From contig NZ_JAHPYF010000003.1 in the NCBI RefSeq assembly GCF_019041915.1, positions 176,279 to 240,278 on the forward strand: a stretch of 64,000 bases of DNA, read 5' to 3'. Below are positions 54,221 to 63,066 of the stretch, one piece after another. Positions within the stretch are counted from its first letter, which is position 1. Every line of letters starts with the position of its first letter. This DNA is from Collinsella sp. MSK.8.10 (GTDB lineage: Bacteria > Actinomycetota > Coriobacteriia > Coriobacteriales > Coriobacteriaceae). The position numbers were made by a program, and so were the translations under genes. A model generated the notes under the pieces. The model did no database searches, had not been told where the DNA came from, and saw nothing but the letters and a program-made list of their open reading frames with translations.

Positions 54221-55366
54221 ATGGCGGGTGAAACCCCCATCAAAGTGTTAAACATCGTCCCGTCGCTCGCTATGGATGCAGGCGTTACTTCGTTTGTTCG
54301 GAACATGTTCTTGTTTCGTGACAGTTCGCGCGTCTCGTACGACTACCTGCATCATGACGTTGTTAATGGCGAGCTGCGACATCCGCTCAACTACGATGAC
54401 GAATTCAAAGGGCGCGGTGCCAAGGTCTTTACGGTCACGCATGCGGGAACTGATCTCTCGGCCTTCATTAGAGAGGTCAAAGGGTTCTTTCAAGAGCATG
54501 GTTCTGAATACGACGTCGTGCACTGCCACATGCCCAACTCGGCATTCTGGACGCTTCGTTACGCGGCCGAAGCCGGGGTTGCCCATCGCGTGCTACACAG
54601 TCATCTCAACAGCAGCTCGGATAGGTTCAGCCATCGTGTGCGCAACGCGCCGCTCATCTGGTTCGGGCGGCGCTGGGCGACCGACGGGGTCGCGTGCTCC
54701 GAAGACGCCGGCCGCTACCTCTTCAGGGGGAAGGACTTCCTGGTGATGAGGAACGGCATCGATATCGACCGCTTCGCCTTCAACCCTGAGGTCCGGACGG
54801 CCTGCAGGGTGGAACTCGGAATAGGTCCCGAGGAGCCCGTGGTGGGATGCGTGGGCCGGATTTCCTTGCAGAAGAACTTCTCCTTCGCGGTCAGGGCTTT
54901 CGGTGAGTATGTGGCTGCTCACGGCCCTGCCAGGCTTGTAATCATCGGGGAGAGCAACAGCGCCGATGAACGCCGGGAACTCCAGGAGCTCGTCGACGAA
55001 ATGGGTCTGGAAAACTCCGTGATGCTGCTTGGCTTGAGGAGCGACGCCTATCGTCTCTACTCGCTCTTCGATGTCTTCTTTATGCCGTCGCTTTATGAGG
55101 GCCTTCCCGTCTCGGCCGTGGAGGCACAGGCGGCGGGACTGCCGTGTGTTTACTCGACTGGTGTGCCCGCCGAGACGGACATCGCCGGGACTGGTTCGTT
55201 CACGGCACTCGACGCGCCGCTGGCCAACTGGGCGAGGGCGCTCAATGTGGCGATCGAGGGCGGCAGGCACCTGGAGGCCCCTAACAAACTAGAGGCTGCG
55301 GGCTACTCAGCCGAGGCAAACGCCGCGCGGCTTATGGAGTACTACGAAAGGCTGTTGAGCCGATGA
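54221..55366 (+). CDS. glycosyltransferase family 4
   Basis: A 381-residue GT-B enzyme, similar in design to the one just upstream. GVTSFVRNMF is the N-terminal loop, GRISLQKNFSFAVRAF starts the C-terminal domain and PSLYEGLPVSAVEAQAAGLP is the donor-binding motif. It begins one base after the previous stop and overlaps the next gene by 4 bases (ATGA). GC content is lower in its first third than in its last, a hint of mosaic origin. Confidence 0.87.
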   Translation: MAGETPIKVLNIVPSLAMDAGVTSFVRNMFLFRDSSRVSYDYLHHDVVNGELRHPLNYDDEFKGRGAKVFTVTHAGTDLSAFIREVKGFFQEHGSEYDVVHCHMPNSAFWTLRYAAEAGVAHRVLHSHLNSSSDRFSHRVRNAPLIWFGRRWATDGVACSEDAGRYLFRGKDFLVMRNGIDIDRFAFNPEVRTACRVELGIGPEEPVVGCVGRISLQKNFSFAVRAFGEYVAAHGPARLVIIGESNSADERRELQELVDEMGLENSVMLLGLRSDAYRLYSLFDVFFMPSLYEGLPVSAVEAQAAGLPCVYSTGVPAETDIAGTGSFTALDAPLANWARALNVAIEGGRHLEAPNKLEAAGYSAEANAARLMEYYERLLSR

Positions 55367-55947
55367 GCTACGTAAGCAGGATCTCAAGAAAGATTGGTGA
55401 TATGGCGAATCCATTGCTCGCCAAGGGCAGAAGGAAGAAGCTCACCCGCACTGACTTCAGCATCTTCTCGAACAACTGTTGGGCCGGCTCGGTGTATCGG
55501 CGTTACGGACTTCCCTATAGCAGTCCAACCGCCGGCCTCTACTTCTTCGCGAGCGACTACGTGAAGTTCGCCTCGAGGCTCAGGCACTACACTGCGACGC
55601 CGTTAGAGTTCATCGACGCACGAGACTCCCGTTATGCCGATCAGCTTCGCGAGAAGGGCGAGCTCGACAAGCCCGTCGCTCGTCTCGATGATATCGAGGT
55701 CGTGTTCCTGCACTATCCCTCCCCGGAGGAAGCCGCAGAGAAGTGGGCCCGCCGCTGCGAGCGGATCAACTGGGGCGACGTCTTCATCAAGTTCAGCCAG
55801 ATGAACTGCTGCACAGAGGAGGACCTCAGGGCCTTCGATGCCATTCCCTTCGGCAACAAGGTCTGCTTCACGGCGTCGCCGAGGCCCGAGCTCGCGTGCG
55901 CCGTGCACTTCCCCGGCTATAGCGAGCGGGGGGGGGGTCCTCAATGA
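55363..55947 (+). CDS. DUF1919 exopolysaccharide protein, frame broken at poly-G
   Basis: A 194-residue product of the DUF1919 family, found in exopolysaccharide clusters with unknown reaction. The core NNCWAGSVYRRYGLPYSSPTAG and later FLHYPSPEEA are family-like. The last codons (ERGGGPQ, then stop) come from a tract of ten G at 55928-55937. With nine G the frame would run on as VLNDTDYYSRYIDLEEWL to a stop at 56021-56023, giving about 219 residues, the normal length. The gene is therefore OFF or altered here and is probably phase variable. Confidence 0.8.
   Translation: MSYVSRISRKIGDMANPLLAKGRRKKLTRTDFSIFSNNCWAGSVYRRYGLPYSSPTAGLYFFASDYVKFASRLRHYTATPLEFIDARDSRYADQLREKGELDKPVARLDDIEVVFLHYPSPEEAAEKWARRCERINWGDVFIKFSQMNCCTEEDLRAFDAIPFGNKVCFTASPRPELACAVHFPGYSERGGGPQ
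55928..55937 (+). repeat. poly-G tract (G10) inside the DUF1919 gene
   Basis: Ten G in a row near the 3' end of the gene. G9 (or G12) joins the two parts of the frame; the present G10 closes it at 55947. Slipped-strand changes of such tracts are a known phase-switching mechanism. Confidence 0.8.
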
Positions 55948-56101
55948 TACGGACTATTACTCGCGGTACATCGACTTGGAAGAATGGCTCTGCAGGCCCC
56001 CGGAGATCTACGGACTCGGTTAGCTGGCCCTATTCGCACGGGCTTTGCTGCCCTCTCTGCCTCGACCTCTATTCGATTGACTTTGAGCGGGGCGAGTTTC
56101 G

Positions 56102-56641
56102 ATGAGGGTAAAACGCATCGCCTGCTCGATTATCAGGAGGATTCTTTTGTTCAGGTACGGGAAGAGGCTCGAACTCGGCCGGCGTCCATCCCCTAGGCTT
56201 CTCTGGGGCCTTCGATTGGGGAAAGGCTGCCATGTGAAGATTGGTGACGATGTTGTCATTAAGCCCGGTGCACACATATGCGTTGTTGAGGGTGGTGCCC
56301 TTAGCATCGGGAACAATCTGTTCATGAATAGCGGATCCAGCATAACCGTGCTTGGAGAAACGGCCATCGGAGACCGTGTCCTGTTTGGCCCGAACGCCAT
56401 GGTGTTCGACCATGACCATGATTATTCATCTGCAAAACCTGCCGTGACTTACAAACTCGGACATGTTTCTATCGGTGACGACGTCTGGCTTTGTGCAGGG
56501 TCGATTGTCACTCGCGACACCTCTGTTGGAGACCGATCGATTGTGGCTGCCAATGCGGTCGTATGCTCGAACTTGCCCCAGAACTCAGTTGCTGCGGGCG
56601 TTCCCGCAGTTGCCAAGAAGCAAATTTTGGAGTGGAGCTAG
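56102..56641 (+). CDS. acyltransferase with left-handed beta helix
   Basis: A 179-residue hexapeptide-repeat acyltransferase of the maltose/galactoside O-acetyltransferase type. Repeats such as IGDDVVIKPGAHI, IGNNLFMNSG and IGDDVWLCAGSIV build the beta helix, and the catalytic histidine is expected in VFDHDHDY. It probably acetylates a sugar of the polymer. The gap 55948-56101 holds the out-of-frame 3' part of DUF1919. The stop shares one base with the next small frame. Confidence 0.85.
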   Translation: MRVKRIACSIIRRILLFRYGKRLELGRRPSPRLLWGLRLGKGCHVKIGDDVVIKPGAHICVVEGGALSIGNNLFMNSGSSITVLGETAIGDRVLFGPNAMVFDHDHDYSSAKPAVTYKLGHVSIGDDVWLCAGSIVTRDTSVGDRSIVAANAVVCSNLPQNSVAAGVPAVAKKQILEWS

Positions 56642-56754
56642 TGGATCAGATAATTTATCCGAATGAGGACCTGGTTTACAGACGCAATGTTACTGACGTG
56701 CATGGTCTTGTGAGGAGCGTGGGATTCAATCGATCGGTGGTGAGCAATGGATAG
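56641..56754 (+). CDS. small coupled open frame, unknown
   Basis: GTG 56641 overlaps the acyltransferase stop by one base, and the 37-codon frame closes at 56754, overlapping the next gene start (56747). This double coupling suggests it may be translated, or that it is the remnant of a deleted gene. The product (starting MDQIIYPNEDLVYRRN) resembles nothing I recognise. Confidence 0.3.
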   Translation: MDQIIYPNEDLVYRRNVTDVHGLVRSVGFNRSVVSNG

Positions 56755-57706
56755 CCCACTCATTAGTGTCATCGTTCCCGTCTATAACGTTGAAGACTAT
56801 CTCTTGGAATGCGTAGAGAGCCTCATCGGCCAGACGTACGCAAACCTTGAGATTTTGCTCATCGATGATGGGTCAACAGACTCTTCGCCTGAGATCTGCG
56901 AAATGCTCCAATCGCGCGACGGCAGAGTCCGCGCCTTGCATAAGGAGAACGGCGGTCTCTCGGATGCTAGGAACTATGGAGTGGAACGAGCCATCGGGGA
57001 GTATGTGTCCTTTATAGACGGTGATGACTATCTCGATGGCAACGCTTTCGAAACTGTCGCGAAAGAGCTCGCCGGCGGTGCCGACCTCGTTGCTTTCGGT
57101 ATCGTGCTCGACTTTGAAGACGGCAGCCATGTGGACAAGGCTGCGCACGAGAGGCGTGTCTACTCGGGCACGGAGGGCATCGTAGCCCTGAATACGTTCA
57201 ATGGGTTTGACGTGAGCGCTTGCAATAAGGTCTACCGCCGTACCCTTTTCGACAACGTGAGGTTTCCGAAAGGGAAGCTATGCGAGGATTTTTATGTTAT
57301 GCCTAGGATTTTCGATCTCGCTAATCGGATTGTCCTTCTTCCGAATCCGTTCTATCACTATAGGCAGCGGAGCGGAAGCATCACCAAAGGTACGTCTTTC
57401 AACATGGACTTTATTAATGCGGCTGAGGACCAGCTTGCTTTTTTGGAGCGCAATCACCCTGAAATATCTTGTGTTGGCGAAAGCGCCCTCGGCTTCGCTT
57501 ATCTAACTTATCTGAACTTCTGCATTGACAGATGTACGCTCGACGACGCCGTCCTGATACGCAATAAAATGAGGGACCGGTGCCCTGCGGTGCTAAGATG
57601 CCCCGGCCTGCCACGCTGGAAACGGCTCCAATATCTCTTTGCGTGTATTTCACCAAGAGTGTACGGCCGGCTGTACGCTCTTGGCGTCGAAAGACGGAGG
57701 GACTAG
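56747..57706 (+). CDS. glycosyltransferase family 2
   Basis: A 319-residue GT-A enzyme with the classic start LISVIVPVYNVEDYLLECVESL, a DDGSTD motif at about residues 40-45, the DxD motif in FIDGDDYL (about residues 90-97) and a later CEDFYVMPR catalytic region. The C-terminal 100 residues vary among relatives. Base composition and codon use (AGG, ATA) differ from the housekeeping genes, in line with horizontal transfer of the cluster. Confidence 0.88.
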   Translation: MDSPLISVIVPVYNVEDYLLECVESLIGQTYANLEILLIDDGSTDSSPEICEMLQSRDGRVRALHKENGGLSDARNYGVERAIGEYVSFIDGDDYLDGNAFETVAKELAGGADLVAFGIVLDFEDGSHVDKAAHERRVYSGTEGIVALNTFNGFDVSACNKVYRRTLFDNVRFPKGKLCEDFYVMPRIFDLANRIVLLPNPFYHYRQRSGSITKGTSFNMDFINAAEDQLAFLERNHPEISCVGESALGFAYLTYLNFCIDRCTLDDAVLIRNKMRDRCPAVLRCPGLPRWKRLQYLFACISPRVYGRLYALGVERRRD

Positions 57707-57707
57707 G

Positions 57708-58946
57708 ATGAGGTTAATCGATAGGAAGCTGAGCCTGAATCCGCTGCTCTCCATTGCGGTCTTTCATGCCTGCGTAGTGCGTGTCGTGTACATTCCCGGC
57801 TACAACACTATCGCTTCGGTTTTGTGCGCGATTATTCTCTGCGTCATGCTCCTGAGAGTCAAAAAAATTTTTTCTGAGCCTTATTTGAAGGTCAACCTTC
57901 TTTTGTTCGCCATGTCCGCCGTAATGGTCGTCTCCTCGCTTTTGAACTCATACAACATGAATGGAACGTTGCTGTTTATCGCAAGGCTGAACCTACTGAC
58001 TTGGTTCTTAGAGATCCAATGTTCTGAGGGTAGAATTCGCAGCACTGCCACGGTATTCTTCCTTTGCTGTGTGGTCTATCTTCTGATTACGTATTACTAC
58101 ATTGTTTCGGACCCTCTTATGGCTTGGCGGAATGAGCTCAACTATTTGGTCGGAACCAAGTTCTCGGTGTCCTATCTCGCCTTGTTCGGGCTCATCATGT
58201 ACGTTATTGCCGCCGGGAGGTCAATAAAAACCATTCCACGAGCCGTGCTATTCGCCGCGCTTTGCGTCCTTGCGCTTCTTCTTGCCCTCAGGATTGACTG
58301 TAATACCGGAGCGATCGGCATCGTGCTCTTCATGCTCGCGATAGCGTTTAAACCTGTACTGGAGCACCCTTTGCATAAGCCCATAACATATCTTGTCACG
58401 TCCATATTCGTTACCTTTATCCTGTTTGCTTTTGGCGAGATCGTTCTGCACGTTGGTTTTGTTTCGGATGTCATCACAAACGTCTTCGGAAGGAGCTCTG
58501 ACCTCTCTGGGCGAACCTACGTCTACGAGCACGTATTCCCGTTCCTGGTGAATAGTCCTCTTTTTGGCTACGGGTACAATAGCGTTTACGCTCTCTTCGA
58601 GGGCGTTATGATGTTCAGCGCTACTGGGAATGCCCTCGACGCCCAAAACGCCATTTTGGAATACTGCCTCTATTTCGGCCTCGTGGGCGTTGCCTTACTC
58701 TATTGCTATATCTGCTTCGTCCTTTCTAGGGGAGCCCGTCACATTGCAGAGGGGGATGACTGGGGGCGATACGTGTCCCTGGTTGGCCTATATGTCCTAA
58801 CAGTCCTCGGGATGGCGGAGATAACAATCAATGTTCAATTCTTCGCATATATTGCGCTGTATGCTGCCCTTTCTGCCGAGGAAGCCCTAGCTCGCGATTT
58901 TGGTTACCCGGCTCCGGTCGGCCGAATTGCGACCATATTCAACTGA
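57708..58946 (+). CDS. wzy: O-antigen polymerase/ligase-like membrane protein (Wzy)
   Basis: A 412-residue protein with about ten membrane segments and the large loop typical of Wzy/WaaL, ending in SGRTYVYEHVFPFLVNSPLFGYG. Wzy joins the lipid-linked repeat units outside the cell membrane. The ATG at 57708 follows GGAGG. A7 directly followed by T6 near 57860-57872 is a possible slippage site in codons about 51-56. No Wzz chain-length regulator is seen in the window. Confidence 0.8.
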   Translation: MRLIDRKLSLNPLLSIAVFHACVVRVVYIPGYNTIASVLCAIILCVMLLRVKKIFSEPYLKVNLLLFAMSAVMVVSSLLNSYNMNGTLLFIARLNLLTWFLEIQCSEGRIRSTATVFFLCCVVYLLITYYYIVSDPLMAWRNELNYLVGTKFSVSYLALFGLIMYVIAAGRSIKTIPRAVLFAALCVLALLLALRIDCNTGAIGIVLFMLAIAFKPVLEHPLHKPITYLVTSIFVTFILFAFGEIVLHVGFVSDVITNVFGRSSDLSGRTYVYEHVFPFLVNSPLFGYGYNSVYALFEGVMMFSATGNALDAQNAILEYCLYFGLVGVALLYCYICFVLSRGARHIAEGDDWGRYVSLVGLYVLTVLGMAEITINVQFFAYIALYAALSAEEALARDFGYPAPVGRIATIFN

Positions 58947-58975
58947 TAATGGCCTATGACATGGAGGATCTAGCG

Positions 58976-60106
58976 ATGGCCGATTCAAACAACCGCACAA
59001 TATACGTTTCGACAATCATTGACTCGCACAATTACGGAACGGTCCTGCAGGCCGTTGCTACCCGGGACATATTGGGGCGTTATGGCCGTCCCGTCTTCGT
59101 TGACTACTGTCGCCCCCAGTGGACGCGATCCGGTTGGGCGCATCAGAAGATGTCCGGCGGCCGCGTCAACGGCTTTCTCAAGCTTGCTGCTGGCCTGGGC
59201 GCCAGGTTGCGATCAGAGCGGGTTTTTCGCCCCTTTATAGAGGGCCAGCTTTCACTTTGCGATGCAGGCCCTTTTCTGACGGGCGTTGGGCTTGATGCCC
59301 TTGACCGCGACGCCCTTTTCTGTGTGGGCAGCGACCAGACTTGGAACATCGAATGCAATGACGGTATTGATCCCGTGTACTTTCTCGAGCGGATTCCCGA
59401 CGACAGGCGTAAGGTCGCATTTGCTGCGAGCTTTGGGCGGCCTAAGCTCGATGACGAGGAGGCGAATCTGACCAGACCTCTCCTGAGTGGCTTTGACGCG
59501 ATCTCCGTCCGAGAACGCTCTAGTATTGACATCCTCGACAAGATGGGCATTCCCGGATCCGTCGCCCTGAAGGACCCGGTCCTGCTCTGCGATGAGAATC
59601 TATGGTATCGCCTCAGCGATTGCTCCCGGCTTCCTTTTGATTCTGGCTACGTCCTTCTGTACATGCTTAATCCGAATCCGGATATGATCTCCTATACCGT
59701 CAGGGTTAGCAAGGAGCTTGGCGTGCGCGCCTGCGTTGTTACCTTCAATCCGCTTCGGCTCCCTCCCCATGGTCTCCGCGCAGCCTGTCTTCCCACGCCG
59801 GGGGAATGGTTGAATCTGTTCCGCAATGCTGGCCTTGTCGTCACCGACTCGTTCCACGGAACGTGCTTCTCCCTCCTCTTCAACCGCCCCATGGTCGTCT
59901 TTGACCCGGCTAAATACTCAGTAAGGCTCCATGACGTCCTGAGCGACTTCGACCTTTTGGACAGACGCGTTCTGAACTCTCAGGACGCCTTTAATCGGTG
60001 CGTTCACCGCAATCCGATTGAATGGCGTGTCGTGAATGAGGGGCTCAAGCTTGAGCGAACGAAGGCGAGGGAATTCCTCGATAGCGCCTTTTCGCCTGCG
60101 TCATGA
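58976..60106 (+). CDS. polysaccharide pyruvyl transferase family protein
   Basis: A 376-residue protein with IIDSHNYGTVLQAVATRDIL at the N-terminus, a FCVGSDQTWN motif in the middle and VTDSFHGTCFSLLFNRPMVVF at the C-terminus, all features of the family that puts ketal pyruvate on sugars. ATG 58976 is preferred because GGAGGA stands 7 bases before it; ATG 58949 in the same frame has no such site. It has the full length lost by the fragment at 52779. Confidence 0.85.
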   Translation: MADSNNRTIYVSTIIDSHNYGTVLQAVATRDILGRYGRPVFVDYCRPQWTRSGWAHQKMSGGRVNGFLKLAAGLGARLRSERVFRPFIEGQLSLCDAGPFLTGVGLDALDRDALFCVGSDQTWNIECNDGIDPVYFLERIPDDRRKVAFAASFGRPKLDDEEANLTRPLLSGFDAISVRERSSIDILDKMGIPGSVALKDPVLLCDENLWYRLSDCSRLPFDSGYVLLYMLNPNPDMISYTVRVSKELGVRACVVTFNPLRLPPHGLRAACLPTPGEWLNLFRNAGLVVTDSFHGTCFSLLFNRPMVVFDPAKYSVRLHDVLSDFDLLDRRVLNSQDAFNRCVHRNPIEWRVVNEGLKLERTKAREFLDSAFSPAS

Positions 60107-60155
60107 GCATGGGATCCGAATTTGCCTGTTTTAATTATTTGTGGAGGCCCAGTTA

Positions 60156-61574
60156 ATGGTTCAAGAATCAAGCCGTGCCAAATACCTAATTAAGAACACC
60201 GCAATCTTCGCCATCGGCAACATTGCGACCAAGCTGATCACGTTCTTCTTGGTGCCGCTATATACGAACGCCCTTGCCACCGATCAGTATGGAACTGCAG
60301 ACCTTGTTACCACCCTTTGCGCGGTGCTCGCCCCTGTGCTTATTCTCAACATCGGCGAGGGCGTGATGAGGTTCTCACTTGACGACGGGGCGGATTATAA
60401 CAAGATTATGAGCGTCGGCCTCGCTCTGTTGGCGCTGTCTTTCGCTATTGGCCTTGTAATCATTCCCATCGCGGGCCTTTTCGGCGCTGTAGCCGGCTAC
60501 ACGATTTATATCTATTTCTATACAGTCACGCTTGCCGGGAGCCAGCTCTTCCTGTGCTATTTACGCGGTAAGGAACTGCTCGTCAGATATGCCGTCGGCA
60601 ATATCCTCCAAACAATCGCCGTCGCCGTGCTCAATATCTTGTTCCTTCTCGTTCTCGACCTCGGCTTGCCTGGATACTTCATGGCCTACATATTGTCTTC
60701 AGCTGTGGCTATGGTCTACGCGTTTCTTGCTGGCAACGTTGTCGACGTCTTCAGAAACTTTAAGATCGATTTTGATTTGGCGAAAGAGATGTCGCGGTAT
60801 TCGGCAGTGCTCATTCCCAATACGTTCATGTGGTGGATTATCAACTCTTCTGATAGGGTGCTCGTGACTGCTCTGCTTGGAACGGCTGCAAATGGAATAT
60901 ACGCCGTATCCTATAAAATTCCCTCGGTTGTCTCCGTCGTTGCGGGGATATTCAATCAAGCATGGAGCTATACAGCCATACATGAGGACGGAAGCGAAGA
61001 CCGTGACGAATACTGTGACAGGGTCTACGGAGGTTTGGTAGGCGTCTCTGTCGTTACGGGAGTGGCGCTTCTCCTGTTTATGAAGCCGATAATGGGCATT
61101 TATGTCGAGGCTAGTTATTATGAAGCCTGGCGTTACACCCCCTTTCTTATCATAGGCAACGTATTTATGACCACCGGAACCTTTTTGGGCTCTTGGTATA
61201 CGGTGAACAAGGACAGCAAGGGCTATCTGTTCTCTGCGACATTCGGTGCGATTGTAAATGTCTTACTGAACCTTGCCCTCATACCTTTTCTCGGCATCAC
61301 CGGTTCTGCCTTGGCGACTTGCTTCAGCTACATCACGGTCTACGCTTACAGGGTTTTCGATACGAAACGGTACGTCAACATTAACACTATGAAGGCCAGT
61401 TATGCCGCCGCCTACGTCGTGCTCTTCCTTGCTGGTGGCACCCTCTTTATGGACGGCGCGGCTGGCGAGCTTCTAATGCTAGCTGAGCTGCTTGCCGTGA
61501 TTGCCATTTTCAGGAGAGAGATGGGAACGCTCTTTTGCGGCCTGCTCCGAATTGTTAAAGAAAGGTTGGGTTAA
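60156..61574 (+). CDS. wzx: oligosaccharide flippase (Wzx)
   Basis: A 472-residue MOP-superfamily flippase with 12-14 membrane segments. The start, KNTAIFAIGNIATKLITFFLVPLYTNAL, is typical of the polysaccharide transporter family. It moves the lipid-linked repeat unit across the membrane for Wzy. ATG 60156 follows TGGAGG; an in-frame GTG at 60141 lies before this site. GC content here is clearly lower than in the housekeeping genes. Confidence 0.87.
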   Translation: MVQESSRAKYLIKNTAIFAIGNIATKLITFFLVPLYTNALATDQYGTADLVTTLCAVLAPVLILNIGEGVMRFSLDDGADYNKIMSVGLALLALSFAIGLVIIPIAGLFGAVAGYTIYIYFYTVTLAGSQLFLCYLRGKELLVRYAVGNILQTIAVAVLNILFLLVLDLGLPGYFMAYILSSAVAMVYAFLAGNVVDVFRNFKIDFDLAKEMSRYSAVLIPNTFMWWIINSSDRVLVTALLGTAANGIYAVSYKIPSVVSVVAGIFNQAWSYTAIHEDGSEDRDEYCDRVYGGLVGVSVVTGVALLLFMKPIMGIYVEASYYEAWRYTPFLIIGNVFMTTGTFLGSWYTVNKDSKGYLFSATFGAIVNVLLNLALIPFLGITGSALATCFSYITVYAYRVFDTKRYVNINTMKASYAAAYVVLFLAGGTLFMDGAAGELLMLAELLAVIAIFRREMGTLFCGLLRIVKERLG

Positions 61575-61577
61575 GCG

Positions 61578-62642
61578 ATGCAGCACCACCCTGATTCACC
61601 TAAGCCCTGCTTGCCTGTCCGCGTCTTGGCGCTCCGCGACAAGGACTATGAATCGTTGTCGCGCTCTGCCTCGGGAGGCGCGTTTGCTGTATTGGCGCGC
61701 GCCATGCTTGCAAGGGGAGGCGCCGTCTTCGGCGCCGAGCTGTGTGAAGACAATATTGTGAGAATCACCTGCGTGGAGGACGTCTCTGAGTTGTGGCGCC
61801 TTCAGGGCTCTAAATACGTGCAGTGCTCGCCAAACGGAAGTTTCGACCATTGCCGGGAGCTTCTTGAGTCGGGCCGTGACGTTCTATTTAGCGGCACCCC
61901 CTGTCTGGTCTACGCCCTCAAGAGCTATCTGGCGCGCAAGGGACTCAGAGCCTGCAGCGGTAAGCTGGTCACTGTTGATTTGGTCTGCCATGGCGTCACA
62001 AGCCCCGAGCTATTCAGGCTTTACGTTGCTTGGCTTGAGAGCAAGCTCAAGGCCGTTCCGGGAAGCCTTCGATACACTTTTCGCTCCAAGAATAGACCTT
62101 GGGGTCTCTACTACTACTACTACTACACCTCCGCCATTGACCTCAAGCGCAAGGAGGCTATTGGGCCATACAGCGATGACCCGTATTACCGCGCTTTCTT
62201 GAGTGGAAAGTACTATCGCAAGTCCTGTTATTCATGCCGTTTTGCGCAGCCCGAGCGCGTAGGCGATATAACCATTGGAGACTATTGGGGCATCGAGAAA
62301 GCACACCCCGATTTCTATGATGCGAGGGGAGTCTCACTGGCGATGCTAAACACACCTGTGGGACTGCGCTATTTTGAGGAAGAATGCGCCGATGGTTGCA
62401 CATGGGTGGAATCGGACCTTGAAAGGGCGTCCGCCGAAAACGTCAACCTGTTGCATCCCTCGCGTCGGGCTCCGGAGGATGAGGCTGCTGCTGCTGAGCT
62501 TTACAGGGCCGTCGCATCTGGAGACTCCGACCTCATCTTTGGCAAATTCCTCCGTCAACGCGGCATCAAAGGCCTTTTAAAGGACTGTCTGCCGCATGAT
62601 TGGATTGAATGCGTCAGAACCCTAAAGAATCGCTTTAAGTGA
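61578..62642 (+). CDS. coenzyme F420 hydrogenase/dehydrogenase beta subunit-like protein without ferredoxin domain
   Basis: A 354-residue protein of the FrhB-like family often encoded next to pyruvyltransferases in polysaccharide clusters. Conserved segments are SRSASGGAFAVLA (residues 29-41), GTPCLVYALKSYL, VDLVCHGVTSPELF and the CYSCRFAQPERVGDITIGDYWG motif. Relatives commonly start with a 4Fe-4S ferredoxin part, which is missing here. A (TAC)6 run gives six tyrosines near residue 180. Its role in polymer synthesis is not known; it may use a reduced flavin to modify a sugar. Confidence 0.78.
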   Translation: MQHHPDSPKPCLPVRVLALRDKDYESLSRSASGGAFAVLARAMLARGGAVFGAELCEDNIVRITCVEDVSELWRLQGSKYVQCSPNGSFDHCRELLESGRDVLFSGTPCLVYALKSYLARKGLRACSGKLVTVDLVCHGVTSPELFRLYVAWLESKLKAVPGSLRYTFRSKNRPWGLYYYYYYTSAIDLKRKEAIGPYSDDPYYRAFLSGKYYRKSCYSCRFAQPERVGDITIGDYWGIEKAHPDFYDARGVSLAMLNTPVGLRYFEEECADGCTWVESDLERASAENVNLLHPSRRAPEDEAAAAELYRAVASGDSDLIFGKFLRQRGIKGLLKDCLPHDWIECVRTLKNRFK

Positions 62643-62744
62643 TTGATTGCCACCAAGGTGAAGATGCCAGAGATTCTTTCATGGTTGATTTCCGATTTCA
62701 GCCGAACACATTGAGCGGATAGGCCGTTCCCGCGGTCGGCCGAA

Positions 62745-62784
62745 CGCCCCCGAGGCCCCTCCCGGGCCCCGGGGGCGGCATTTT
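62745..62784 (+). terminator. terminator of the polysaccharide operon
   Basis: GCCCCCG and GGCCC pair with GGGCC and CGGGGGC around a small loop, followed by GGCATTTT. It lies about 100 bases after the last gene. Confidence 0.75.
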
Positions 62785-62985
62785 CCAGTTGAAGGAACGG
62801 TGGAGATGTGTTTCGATGAGTCCGGTGGCCATGCCCCACCCTCCGCCCGGCACCTCTTCCCAGACTCAGCTGGACGGCCGGTCCGCCTATTCCGTTTTTC
62901 CCTTCAGGCTGGGACGGCGGGAAATCGCCCCTCCCTGCGCGCGTTCGCCCTATCGGCCCCGGCGTCAGGTTGTCAGGTCAGACTA

Positions 62986-63024
62986 CGGGCCCGGGCGGCG
63001 ATACTGTTCGCTGCCCGGGCCCCG
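62986..63024. repeat. GC-rich hairpin in the gap after the polysaccharide operon
   Basis: GGGCCCGGGC pairs with GCCCGGGCCC (10 bp) around a 16-base loop, with GTTGCGTTTT after it. It may be a terminator for the reverse or forward strand. The rest of 62785-63066 has no visible gene. Confidence 0.55.
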
Positions 63025-63066
63025 TTGCGTTTTGGGGCTCTGACGCCGTGCCTTCGCCTACTCAGG

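Noticed and set aside
55838..56023. Independent small gene after the DUF1919 frame
   Set aside because: Its first half overlaps the DUF1919 gene in another frame and has no family likeness; only the part after the G tract makes sense, as the natural end of DUF1919.
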